This document shows, one piece after another, positions 13,213-20,586 of a DNA stretch of 20,586 bases (its first letter is position 1; the number at the start of each line of letters is the position of its first letter). The DNA comes from a virus, in IMG/VR virus record IMGVR_UViG_3300018481_000088, positions 1 to 20,586 of that record; one strand, written 5' to 3'. The notes beneath the pieces are model-generated. The model was given only the letters and a program-made list of their open reading frames with translations. It had not been told where the DNA came from and ran no database searches. The position numbers and the translations under genes were made by a program.

Positions 13213-14847
13213 ATGAGCCAGCATCAATCATTCCGCCGCGTGGCTGTACAACAGCAAGTTGCCACCAGACAGGAGACGGTGACGTTTCCGGCGCCGACGC
13301 GCGGACTGATCCTGAGCGAGAACGAAAGCTACATGCAGCCTGGTGCTGCGCTGATCATGGACAACTGGAAGCCGACGCTGAAGGGCGCCGCCATCCGCGG
13401 CGGTCACATATTGTGGGCGACACTTCCAGAAGCGACACCAATCATCTCGGCCTTCAGCTACGCCAGCGGCACCACCAATCGCCGGATGTACGTCGCCAAC
13501 GACGCCAAGGTCTACGACGTCACCACCACTACGCCGGTGCTAATCAAGAGCGGGCAACTCAACGGCAATTACTCGGCCTCGCAGCTCGCCAACCAGGGCG
13601 GCGACTTCCTGATCGCGGTCAACGACGCCGGCGATTTCCCGATCCGGTTCGACGGCACGACGTGGACGACGTTGAGCGCCAGCGAGATCAACGCCAGCCT
13701 GGTGACGTACCCTGGCAACAACGTCTCTATCGGCAAGAACCTGACGCACGTCTGCAAGTACCGCAACCGCTGGTTTTTTATCGAGGCCAACTCGATGAAC
13801 GCCTGGTACCTGCCGCTCAACGCCATCCAGGGCACGCTGTTGCAGATCCCGCTGTCCGGCGCAGCGACCAAGGGCGGCAAGCTGCTGTACTGCGCGACAT
13901 GGTCGATCGACGCCGGCGACGGCATCGACGACAAGATTGTATTCGGCACCGACCTCGGCGAAATCATCGTGTTCACCGGCAGCGACCCGTCCTCTGCGGC
14001 CAACTGGAAGCAGGAAGGTCGCTACGACATGAGCCCACCCATGGGCAAGAACGCCACGCTTTCGGTCGGCGGCGATCTTCTTGTCGCCTGCGTCGAAGGC
14101 ATACTCCCCACAAGCGGGGCGATCACAAAAGACCGTGCCGAACTCGAACTATCCGCCGTCACCAAGAACATCCGGCCGATGTGGCGCGAGGAAGTGCTCG
14201 CCAAGCGCCAGTGGGCCTGGACGATGTGCAAGTGGGACGCCTATGGCGGCATCTTCGTCACCTGGCCTGGCGGTGCGCCAGGGCAGCAGCGGTGTGCCGT
14301 CGTCAACAGCTCCACCGGTGCCTGGGGGCGTTTCACCGGCTGGGACTGCACCTGCTTCATCAGGCAAAACGACGATATGTTTTTCGGCACCCAGACCGGC
14401 CAGGTGATGCAGGCCGATCGCACCGGCTACGATAACGGCTTGCCCTACACCTGCACGATCGTTGGTGGCTGGGAGGTTTTCAAGAGCCCGGCGCAGACGA
14501 TTACCTGGAAGCAGGCCCGCGCCTCGTTCCTGGCGCGCGCCGGCGAGACCTTCGTGCCGCAACTCGCCGGCACCACGGATTATGTGATCACGGTGCCGAC
14601 ACCGCCATTGCCCGGTATCGACCCTGGCGTGCTTGACCTTTGGGACAGTGGCCTTTGGGACGTTGCCCTTTGGGACAGTGGCGTGGCCGTGGCGCCAGTC
14701 GTGCGCAACACGGGCTGGGTCTCGATCGGCGTTACCGGTTTTTCCCATGCGCCGATCGTCCAGGTTACGATGGCGCAGCAGGCCAAGCCGGACATTGAAT
14801 TGATCTCAGTCGCGGGCGTGTTCGAACGCCTCGCTGTCACCGTGTAG
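13213..14847 (+). CDS. Tail hub / DNA-stabilisation protein, P22 gp10-like
   Basis: 544 residues from ATG 13213, two bases after the previous stop and without a clear Shine-Dalgarno, so probably coupled. Proteins of this type form the tail hub below the gp4-like ring and help hold packaged DNA. The N-terminus (TFPAPTRGLILSENESYMQP, GAALIMDNWKPTLKGAAIRG) is the characteristic opening of such podophage hubs. It is followed by a beta-propeller-like series of strands (GTTNRRMYVANDAKVYDVTT, FLIAVNDAGDFPIRFDGTTW, GKNLTHVCKYRNRWFFIEAN, KIVFGTDLGEIIVFTG). Near the C-terminus, residues 476-490 read LWDSGLWDVALWDSG, shared with repeat protein A. That motif may be an added docking element. No catalytic residues are apparent. 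Confidence 0.8.
   Translation: MSQHQSFRRVAVQQQVATRQETVTFPAPTRGLILSENESYMQPGAALIMDNWKPTLKGAAIRGGHILWATLPEATPIISAFSYASGTTNRRMYVANDAKVYDVTTTTPVLIKSGQLNGNYSASQLANQGGDFLIAVNDAGDFPIRFDGTTWTTLSASEINASLVTYPGNNVSIGKNLTHVCKYRNRWFFIEANSMNAWYLPLNAIQGTLLQIPLSGAATKGGKLLYCATWSIDAGDGIDDKIVFGTDLGEIIVFTGSDPSSAANWKQEGRYDMSPPMGKNATLSVGGDLLVACVEGILPTSGAITKDRAELELSAVTKNIRPMWREEVLAKRQWAWTMCKWDAYGGIFVTWPGGAPGQQRCAVVNSSTGAWGRFTGWDCTCFIRQNDDMFFGTQTGQVMQADRTGYDNGLPYTCTIVGGWEVFKSPAQTITWKQARASFLARAGETFVPQLAGTTDYVITVPTPPLPGIDPGVLDLWDSGLWDVALWDSGVAVAPVVRNTGWVSIGVTGFSHAPIVQVTMAQQAKPDIELISVAGVFERLAVTV
14641..14676 (+). repeat. WDSGLWD motif shared with repeat protein A
   Basis: These 36 bases encode WDSGLWDVALWD in the hub gene. 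The 36 bases at 1674-1709 encode WDSGLWDTAIWD, and about 28 of 36 bases agree by eye. Inside the motif, TTTGGGAC recurs with a spacing of 15 bases. Confidence 0.75.
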
Positions 14848-14856
14848 GAGCGCGCC

Positions 14857-16152
14857 ATGACCGACGTGAGCGGCATTCCCAATATGGGCTTCGGCGGTGG
14901 CGGCTATTTCGGCGGCAGTCCGAACCAGCAGCCGGCGATGAGCGCGGGGCAAATTAATCAGGCTATGTGGGGCAACTACTCGCCGCAGCAAGCGCAGTCC
15001 GTGATTGACAACCTGTACCCTGGCGGCTTCGGCTCGCAGACCGCTTACTACGCCGCGCTCGCCGCCGCCTACGGTCGCGCGACCGGCGGTTATGGCGGTT
15101 ATGGCGGCCAAAACGATCCTTTGACCCCGGTTACGGATGAGCAGCGCGCTGCGGCCTACGCGCGCAACCCCGCCCTGATGGGCCCCGGCGCCGCGCCGGC
15201 TGGTGGCGGTGGCGATCCAAATGCAGCGCGGGCGGCGGCCTACGCCAGCAACCCCGCCCTGATGGGGCCGAGCGTGTTCGATACCGGCACAACGCCGTTC
15301 AACGATTACGACGGCGGCGCTAACCCCGGTAATTTCAGCCCAGGGCCGATCCCGCCGATCAACGCCCCGGTCGGCGGCGTCTTCGACCCCAATGCGGAGC
15401 GGGCGGCAGCGTATGCCAGAAACCCCGCCCTGATGGGTCCGGCGGCGCCATTCAATAATTACAACGGCGGCGCCAACCCCGGTAATTTCAGCCCTAACCC
15501 GACCAATTCCACACCACCGCCTGTGCAGGCGCAACTACCACCCAGCAGCCCGCCGCAAGGGTTCGACCCCAATGCGGAGCGGGCGGCAGCGTATGCCAGA
15601 AACCCCGCCCTGATGGGCCCTGGAGGGGTGTCGAGCCATCCGCAGGGGGCACAGCCGTCGGCGCAGTCGGCACCGTTTGACCCTGACGCGGCCCGCGCAG
15701 CCGCATACGCCGCTAACCCGAGCTTGAGGGGCCCGGCAATGGGTTCGACGTTCGATCAGTCCACCTACACGCCCAACCCATACGCTGGGATGATCCTCGG
15801 CCCCCAAGGCAACCCCGAATATTTCAATCCTGGCGCCTACGCCGGCGACCAGGGCAACTACGGCATCCCGTACCAGGGCGCGCGCCTGCCCGGCGACATC
15901 GGGTTCAACGGCCAGCAGCAGACGCCGAACCTTGGCTACAATCCCGGCATGCAGAACTGGTTCGCGCCGCAGCAAGGCCCCAACGCCTACGCGCCGCTGG
16001 GTGGCGCGCTGCAGTACCCCAACAGCGGCTCGCCGAGCCAGTACGACCCGAGCGGCCAGATGCCGCCCGGCTTCGCTGGCGAGTACAGTTTTGACAATCA
16101 GGGTGGCTATTTGCCGTTCGGCGCCACCGGAGGCTACCAGCCGGGAGGATAA
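14857..16152 (+). CDS. Low-complexity Gly/Pro/Asn-rich protein with five NPALMGP repeats
   Basis: 431 residues from ATG 14857, with TAGGAG overlapping the previous stop. After a Gly-rich N-terminus and a helical stretch (INQAMWGNYSPQQAQSVIDN), residues 94-293 hold five copies of a unit with consensus DPNAERAAAYARNPALMGP, separated by Pro/Gly/Asn-rich linkers. Two linkers share GGANPGNFSP. The rest is Pro/Gly/Tyr/Asn-rich (NPGAYAGDQGNYGIPYQGAR) and probably disordered. No membrane segment or catalytic motif is seen. Its position after the hub gene suggests a tail-associated or internal virion protein, perhaps flexible enough to pass the portal channel. It could also be a multivalent binding platform, each NPALMGP unit docking one partner. 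Function is not recognised. Confidence 0.75.
   Translation: MTDVSGIPNMGFGGGGYFGGSPNQQPAMSAGQINQAMWGNYSPQQAQSVIDNLYPGGFGSQTAYYAALAAAYGRATGGYGGYGGQNDPLTPVTDEQRAAAYARNPALMGPGAAPAGGGGDPNAARAAAYASNPALMGPSVFDTGTTPFNDYDGGANPGNFSPGPIPPINAPVGGVFDPNAERAAAYARNPALMGPAAPFNNYNGGANPGNFSPNPTNSTPPPVQAQLPPSSPPQGFDPNAERAAAYARNPALMGPGGVSSHPQGAQPSAQSAPFDPDAARAAAYAANPSLRGPAMGSTFDQSTYTPNPYAGMILGPQGNPEYFNPGAYAGDQGNYGIPYQGARLPGDIGFNGQQQTPNLGYNPGMQNWFAPQQGPNAYAPLGGALQYPNSGSPSQYDPSGQMPPGFAGEYSFDNQGGYLPFGATGGYQPGG
15136..15735 (+). repeat. Five-copy (A/E)RAAAYARNPALMGP coding repeat
   Basis: Copies encode residues 94-110, 120-138, 177-195, 237-255 and 275-293. Copies 3 and 4 are identical over 56 bases (15382-15437 and 15562-15617), exactly 180 bases apart, while copies 1, 2 and 5 are diverged. 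This points to a recent duplication or gene conversion of a 60-residue unit. Confidence 0.85.
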
Positions 16153-16155
16153 CGC

Positions 16156-16641
16156 ATGAGCCTCGGGTACGTGTACGGGCATGATGGGGTGGTGTCGGCC
16201 TTCGTGGCGCGACTGATCCCGCATTGCCACCGCGGCTTCGGGTTCAACATCAAGACCATCGGCATCATCGACCAGGGCGACCTGGTCGCCGGCATCGTGT
16301 TCCACAACTGGGATCCCGATGCCGGCATTATCGAGATCTCGGGCGCGGCGCTGCCGGGCGAGCCGTGGCTTTCACGTGAAACACTCAAGCGGATGTTCCA
16401 GTACCCGTTTCACGAATGCGGCTGTCAGATGGTGGTGCAACGCACGCCGCGGGATGACGAGAAGCTACTCGGGGTGCTGGCCAAGTACGGCTACGACTTC
16501 GTGCACGTGCCCCGGCTGTTCGGCCGTGACCGTGATGGCGTGATCTGCCTGCTGACGGCGGAAGCCTGGGCGAGCAACAAGTTCAACCGACGGTTCGGCC
16601 ACCATCTGAGGCTGGATCCTGTCAGAGAGGCCGCAGAATGA
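16156..16641 (+). CDS. GNAT-like acetyltransferase fold protein
   Basis: 161 residues from ATG 16156, GGGAGGA at 16143-16149. The pattern KTIGIIDQGDLVAGIVFHNW, PDAGIIEISGAA, PWLSRETLKRMFQYPFHECG, CQMVVQRTPRDDEKLLGVLA, KYGYDFVHVPRLFGRDRDG matches a GNAT-like family often encoded among phage virion genes. GNAT enzymes move an acetyl group from acetyl-CoA to an amine. The usual acetyl-CoA loop (Q/RxxGxG/A) is not clear here, so activity is uncertain; the fold may serve as a binding module. It lies between a repeat protein and a Pro-rich protein and overlaps the latter as ATGA. Its substrate could be host or virion protein; nothing in the sequence decides. Confidence 0.75.
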   Translation: MSLGYVYGHDGVVSAFVARLIPHCHRGFGFNIKTIGIIDQGDLVAGIVFHNWDPDAGIIEISGAALPGEPWLSRETLKRMFQYPFHECGCQMVVQRTPRDDEKLLGVLAKYGYDFVHVPRLFGRDRDGVICLLTAEAWASNKFNRRFGHHLRLDPVREAAE

Positions 16642-16964
16642 GCATGCCAGGAGCTCCACAGAACGACCAGCGCAACGCCATCACGATGGCGCTGATGGGC
16701 ATCGCTAATCCGCCGGGCAAGGGACAGCTGCCGCAGATGCCTCAGATGCCGCCGCAGAGTGTTGGCCAAGGCATGACCGCGATCGGCAACGCCATAGGCG
16801 GCATGGGGCAGCCGCCCCAGCAGCCTGGCCCGCCGATGTCACTAACGCCGCCTCCGCAGCAGCCACCGCCAGGACTACCGCCGCAGGCGCAGCCGATGGC
16901 GCCGCAAGGGGCGCCGGTCGGCGCCGCGCCCATGCCGCCCCAAGGTCCGCAAGGCCTCTACTAG
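16638..16964 (+). CDS. Small Pro/Gln/Met-rich protein with motif shared by gene 18374-20194
   Basis: 108 residues from ATG 16638, overlapping the GNAT-like gene by ATGA. The N-terminal half contains QRNAITMALMGIANPPGKGQ and then VGQGMTAIGNAIGGMG, which aligns with the N-terminus of the protein at 18374-20194 (KIALAMLMQKRKAP, then FGEGLSAIGDSLGDIG). The remainder is Pro/Gln/Gly-rich and surely disordered (PQQPGPPMSLTPPPQQPPPG). No known domain. The shared motif suggests that both proteins are handled by the same partner, for example packed in the head or bound at the tail; this is inference. Confidence 0.7.
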   Translation: MSMPGAPQNDQRNAITMALMGIANPPGKGQLPQMPQMPPQSVGQGMTAIGNAIGGMGQPPQQPGPPMSLTPPPQQPPPGLPPQAQPMAPQGAPVGAAPMPPQGPQGLY

Positions 16965-16973
16965 GAGAGCACG

Positions 16974-18374
16974 ATGGGCAAGCCAGATCCTCCGACCCCG
17001 CCCAATCCGTATCAGACCGCGGCGGCGCAGACCGGCACCAACGTCTCGACGGGGGTGGCGAACGCATTTCTGAACAACACCAATCAGATCACGCCGGAAG
17101 GCTCAATATCTTACGACGTGACGGGAAATTATAACTGGACCGACCCGTCCACCAACCAGACCTATTCGATCCCGCGCTTTACCGCGACGCAGACGCTGTC
17201 GCCATCGCAACAGGCGCTGAAGGGCCAGAACGACCAGACCCAGCTCAACTTGGCGACGATGGGCAACCAGCAGTCACAGCGGGTGGGTGGGCTGTTGTCG
17301 CAGCCGTTCGATCCTAACACCGGCGCGCCGACCGGCGGCGACGCCCAGAACATCCTCGGCGTCGGCCAGGCCAGGACCTCGTTCGATCCTGGCGGCCAGG
17401 TGCAGACCGGCTTCGGCGATGCCGGTGACATCACGCGCAGCTACGGTGCTGGTGACTTCAGCCAGGACCGCCAGAACGTCGAGGACGCGCTGATGGCGCG
17501 GATGAACCCGCAGCTGGCGCGGGAGCGGGCCAACATCGAGCAACGGCTGGCCGACCAGGGCATCCGCTACGGCAGCCAAGCCTACACCTCGGCGATGGAC
17601 GACTATAACCGGCAAGCGACTGATACCCGGTTTGGCGCCATCAGCCAGGCGGGGCAAGAGCAGCAGCGCATGATGGACATGGCGGCGCAACGCGCCGGCT
17701 TCCAGAACAGCGCGCAGCAGCAGGCCTATGACCAGGCCCAGGGCCGCGCCGCCTTCGGCAATGCGGCGGTCGGCCAGCAGTTCAACCAGAACGCCCAGAT
17801 GGCCGGCTTTGAAAATGCCGGCCTGGCGCAACAGCTGGCGCAGCAGCAGAGTGGCTTCAACGCGCAGCAGACGCAGCGCAATCAGTACATGCAGGAGGCT
17901 TACCAGCAGCGCAATCAGCCGCTGAACGAGATCAGCGCGCTGATGAGCGGCGGGCAGGTGCAGCAGCCGAACTGGCTCAACACGCCTAATTCGCAGATCG
18001 CCACCACCGATTTCGCCGGCATCATGAACCAGAATTTTGCCCAGCAGCAGGCCAACTATCAGACCCAGAACCAGAACTGGCAGAGCATGATGGGCGGCGT
18101 TCTCGGTCTCGGTGCCGGTGCCATGAAGCTGTCCGACGAGCGCGAGAAGAAGAATATCGATCGCGTCGGCACCGTGTTCGCCTTCAATGAGGACGCCGAA
18201 CGCGAGAAGCTGCCGGTCTACGAATACGAGTATAAGCGCGGTGATGGCTCGCGCCACGTCGGGCCGATGGCGCAGGACGTCGAGAAGATCGATCGCGGCG
18301 CCGTGCATGACATCGGCGGGCGGAAGGCGATCGATACGCGTCGCGTGATGGGCAACATTCTGAGGGCCGCGTGA
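16974..18374 (+). CDS. Gln/Asn-rich virion protein with C-terminal S74 chaperone domain
   Basis: 466 residues from ATG 16974, TAGGAGAG overlapping the previous stop. Residues 1-380 are Gln/Asn/Ala-rich. They include a helical region with a repeated AGFxNxxxxQ pattern (QRAGFQNSAQQQAYDQAQGR, MAGFENAGLAQQLAQQQSGF) and RNQPLNEISALMSGGQVQQP, a phrase typical of a widespread phage protein. Residues 386-466 form a Peptidase_S74-type intramolecular chaperone: SDEREKKNI, then LPVYEYEYKRGDGSRHVGPM, AQDVEKIDRGAVHDIGGRKA. The Ser and Lys of SDxRxK (387, 392) are present, so self-cleavage is possible. S74 domains usually trimerise fibre proteins and then cleave off. The body here does not look like a classic beta-fibre, so a tail-tip or internal protein is also possible. 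Confidence 0.8.
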   Translation: MGKPDPPTPPNPYQTAAAQTGTNVSTGVANAFLNNTNQITPEGSISYDVTGNYNWTDPSTNQTYSIPRFTATQTLSPSQQALKGQNDQTQLNLATMGNQQSQRVGGLLSQPFDPNTGAPTGGDAQNILGVGQARTSFDPGGQVQTGFGDAGDITRSYGAGDFSQDRQNVEDALMARMNPQLARERANIEQRLADQGIRYGSQAYTSAMDDYNRQATDTRFGAISQAGQEQQRMMDMAAQRAGFQNSAQQQAYDQAQGRAAFGNAAVGQQFNQNAQMAGFENAGLAQQLAQQQSGFNAQQTQRNQYMQEAYQQRNQPLNEISALMSGGQVQQPNWLNTPNSQIATTDFAGIMNQNFAQQQANYQTQNQNWQSMMGGVLGLGAGAMKLSDEREKKNIDRVGTVFAFNEDAEREKLPVYEYEYKRGDGSRHVGPMAQDVEKIDRGAVHDIGGRKAIDTRRVMGNILRAA

Positions 18375-20194
18375 TGTCAGATCTCCTCAGCGCATTCGGA
18401 CCTAGCATGTTCTTCGCCGGTGCCGGCAACGCCAACACGCCGCAGGCGCTGCGCCAGAAGATCGCGCTGGCGATGCTGATGCAGAAGCGCAAGGCACCTT
18501 CAACCTTCGGCGAGGGCCTGAGCGCGATCGGCGACAGCCTCGGCGATATCGGCATGATGCGGCGCATCGAGAGCGAGGCTGCTGCCGCCGAGCAGGCCGC
18601 CACCGGCGCGGAGAGCCGCATCCTGGGCGGTGGTGGAGCGCCGCAAGCGGTTGCGCCGGGAAGTCCACCTCCAGTGCAGGCCGCGGCGATGTCGGCGCCA
18701 AGCTCGCTCTATTCGCCTTCCCCGAGCCCGACAGACCAGACACCGGTGCCCGGTGGCGTGCAGGAGGGTGGACCGCCTCAAGGCATGGCGTTTCGTCCTG
18801 GCATCCGCACGGCGGCCGCAGCGCCATTGCCGCCGGCAGCTCCTGCGGTGCCGACGCCGCCTGACCAGCAGCAGTCCTATGCACCAGGCGCGCCGGTGCG
18901 GATGTCGAGCGATGCGCAGCTCGCCGATTTTCGCGCACAGAACCCGCTACCGCCAGGGTTGCCACCGGTACCGCAGGGGCCGCCGGCTGCTCCGCAGCAG
19001 CCTGGCGGGGCGCGGCCGACCGTGGCTGACTTTGGCCAGAAGCCGGTGCTGGCGCCAACGCCGCCGGTCGTGGCCCAGGGTGCGGAAGGCGAGGATCCAC
19101 GTCGCGCCATCGCGCTAGCGATGCTGCGGCAGGGCCAGACCGGCCAGCCGCAGGGCCAGGCCTTTGCGCCGGCTGCGGCGCCGCCGCCACCACCACCACC
19201 ACCGCCCGCGCCACCGCCTGACCAAGGCATTGCGCCAGCCCCGCCCCCGCCGCCGCCGCGTCAGGTGGCGCGGGCGCAGCCGGCACTGGTCCCGGACATC
19301 GGGCCAGAACCGACCCCGCCGGCCTTAACGACGCCGCGAATGCAGCAGATCCGGAACGTGGTCAGCAACACGCCGCCGGCGTACCGCGACACGGTGAAGG
19401 AAAAGCTGGCGCCGATTTACGCGCAAGAAGAGGCCACAGTTAAGCTGGCGCACGAGGCCCATAAGGAGAAGCTGGCGGCGTGGCGGCAAAAGGACGTCGA
19501 GCAGTACAAGCGAACCGCCGACGCGCCCAAAACCCAGGCCGATATCGACAAGATCCGGCACGACATTGCCGCCGGCAAGATTATCCAGAGCGAGGGTCGC
19601 ATCTTCCGGGTTGAGGGTGACGGCGTCAAAGACATCACGCCCGGCCAGACCGGCGACGGACCGCCGCAGATCAAGATGACGCAAGATCAGTCCGACACCC
19701 TGAAATTCTATCGTATGGGGCTGACGGCGGCCTCTCAGCTGGAGGGTAAGGAGCGGCTGCTCGCCGAGGGTCTCAAAGAAGAGCTGGCGGGCAAGGTGCC
19801 GTTCGTCGGTAACAAGCTGCTGAGTTCACAGTACCGTGCCGCCAAGAACGCCGCGGGCCTGTTGGTGCAGGCCGACTTGCGCGACACCTCCGGCGCCACG
19901 ATCGGCACCCAAGAGTTCAAGGACCGTTTTGATCTGCTGGTGCCGCGGCCAGGCGACGACGAGCGGGCGATGCGCAATAAGGCCGAGGCGCGCCGGGCGG
20001 TGCTGGAGGGCCAGCGGCTGGCGCTCGGCACCGCGCGGCCAATGGCCGATTACGTCGACAAGGAGCACGCCAAGGGCCGCGCGGAGAAAATCAGCACCCT
20101 CAACCGTGAGATGGAGGGTAAGGACCGCGGCAAGACCTACGAGAAAAACGGCGTTTTCCGCAGATGGAACGGCACCGCCTGGGAGGAATACTGA
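18374..20194 (+). CDS. Probable internal/ejection virion protein, Pro-rich centre
   Basis: 606 residues from ATG 18374, chosen over GTG 18371 because GAGGG lies about 7 bases before the ATG and the previous stop overlaps it as TGATG. Residues about 20-60 hold KIALAMLMQKRKAPSTFGEG and then LSAIGDSLGDIG, shared with the protein at 16638-16964; a second copy of the core, RRAIALAMLRQGQ, is encoded at about 19100-19135. Residues about 80-320 are Pro-rich, with nine Pro in a row (19181-19207). The C-terminal part is helical. It includes PFVGNKLLSSQYRAAKNAAG, then LVQADLRDTSGATIGTQEFK and LLVPRPGDDERAMRNKAEAR, a domain I recognise from phage structural and ejection-type proteins, often next to lytic enzymes. 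No lysozyme motif is seen here. The role as an ejected protein is inferred. Confidence 0.75.
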   Translation: MSDLLSAFGPSMFFAGAGNANTPQALRQKIALAMLMQKRKAPSTFGEGLSAIGDSLGDIGMMRRIESEAAAAEQAATGAESRILGGGGAPQAVAPGSPPPVQAAAMSAPSSLYSPSPSPTDQTPVPGGVQEGGPPQGMAFRPGIRTAAAAPLPPAAPAVPTPPDQQQSYAPGAPVRMSSDAQLADFRAQNPLPPGLPPVPQGPPAAPQQPGGARPTVADFGQKPVLAPTPPVVAQGAEGEDPRRAIALAMLRQGQTGQPQGQAFAPAAAPPPPPPPPPAPPPDQGIAPAPPPPPPRQVARAQPALVPDIGPEPTPPALTTPRMQQIRNVVSNTPPAYRDTVKEKLAPIYAQEEATVKLAHEAHKEKLAAWRQKDVEQYKRTADAPKTQADIDKIRHDIAAGKIIQSEGRIFRVEGDGVKDITPGQTGDGPPQIKMTQDQSDTLKFYRMGLTAASQLEGKERLLAEGLKEELAGKVPFVGNKLLSSQYRAAKNAAGLLVQADLRDTSGATIGTQEFKDRFDLLVPRPGDDERAMRNKAEARRAVLEGQRLALGTARPMADYVDKEHAKGRAEKISTLNREMEGKDRGKTYEKNGVFRRWNGTAWEEY

Positions 20195-20586
20195 TGGCCT
20201 CCGACGACTGGACACCTGTGGGAGACGACGCAGCGTCGTCCGGCTGGCTGGACACCGCCAATGATTTCGGCCGTGCCGTCAGCAACGCTGCGACCTTTGG
20301 CATGGCCAACCGCCTCAAGGGCCTGATCTCCGGCACCGGCACTGACGAGCAGGCACGGCTATCAGAGGTCGCGCGTGAGCGCAGCCCCATCACTTCGGCT
20401 GTCGGCGACGTCTACGGCGCGTTTGCAATTCCGTCGCTCGGCGCCGCCAGGGCCGCTGCCGCGATGGGCGGCACCGCCCTGGCCCGAGCGGCTGCCTATG
20501 GCGGCACTGGCGCCATCACCGGCGCGGCGCAGGGCGCCGGCAACACCTACACCGGCAACCCGAGGGACTACGTCGAAAACGCCGCG
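20194..20586 (+). CDS. Probable internal virion protein, 3' end cut by window edge
   Basis: The first 131 residues are visible from ATG 20194, which overlaps the previous stop as TGATG; no stop occurs before the window ends. The start (MASDDWTPVGDDAASSGWLD) is followed by FGRAVSNAATFGMANRLKGL, RERSPITSAVGDVYGAFAIP, and an Ala/Gly-rich stretch (AARAAAAMGGTALARAAAYG) ending GAAQGAGNTYTGNPRDY. I recognise this N-terminus, with its NAATFGMA and GAGNTYTGN phrases, from phage proteins encoded at the end of structural modules. The Gly/Ala-rich helices resemble glycine-zipper membrane-inserting segments, which would suit an ejected channel-forming protein. The full length is unknown. Confidence 0.75.
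   Translation, partial: MASDDWTPVGDDAASSGWLDTANDFGRAVSNAATFGMANRLKGLISGTGTDEQARLSEVARERSPITSAVGDVYGAFAIPSLGAARAAAAMGGTALARAAAYGGTGAITGAAQGAGNTYTGNPRDYVENAA

Noticed and set aside
13071-14435. 454-codon plus-strand frame overlapping the hub gene
   Set aside because: Arg/His/Gln-rich shadow of the gp10-like hub, which has a recognisable sequence in its own frame.

Overview
This window looks like the structural (virion) module of a short-tailed, podovirus-like phage or prophage. The host is probably an alphaproteobacterium, perhaps of the Rhizobiales. I base this on high G+C (roughly 60-65 % by eye), many Gly/Ala/Gln/Pro-rich proteins, a GIGHNNPP-type motif that I associate with alphaproteobacterial proteins, and a P22-like set of portal, scaffold, coat, gp4-like adaptor and gp10-like hub, with no tail tube, tape measure or sheath gene. 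No terminase, integrase, lysis, replication, tRNA, rRNA or CRISPR feature was seen. The window is cut inside the portal gene on the left and inside a late virion gene on the right, so lifestyle (lytic or temperate) cannot be told.

Layout. 3-1646: portal (5' end missing). 1659-9208: a block of about 7.5 kb between portal and scaffold. It holds two repeat proteins (10 and 14 copies of a 19-25-residue EAPDTALING-type unit; the second has an N-terminal SPRY-like domain), a 775-residue protein of unknown function, two small phage-type structural proteins, two proteins with IPT/TIG-like beta-sandwich domains, and two small unknown proteins. One small gene on the opposite strand (4730-4915) also lies here. 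9277-11608: scaffold and major coat protein, then a terminator-like hairpin. 11707-14847: head-completion and tail genes, including a 31-codon membrane microprotein overlapping both neighbours, the gp4-like adaptor and the gp10-like hub. 14857-20586: a repeat-bearing low-complexity protein, a GNAT-like protein, a Pro/Gln-rich small protein, an S74-type chaperone-tailed protein, and two probable ejection/internal proteins (the last one cut off).

Almost all genes are on the plus strand, tightly packed, with 1- or 4-base stop/start overlaps or gaps of a few bases, which suggests co-transcription and translational coupling. Portal, scaffold and coat would build the procapsid. The gp4-like and gp10-like proteins would close the portal vertex. 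The repeat, SPRY and IPT proteins are the best candidates for surface or host-contact parts, and the last genes for proteins carried inside and ejected with DNA. The most interesting points are the two related repeat proteins and the WDSGLWD motif one shares with the tail hub, the lone antisense gene, the membrane microprotein, and a sequence module shared by 16638-16964 and 18374-20194.
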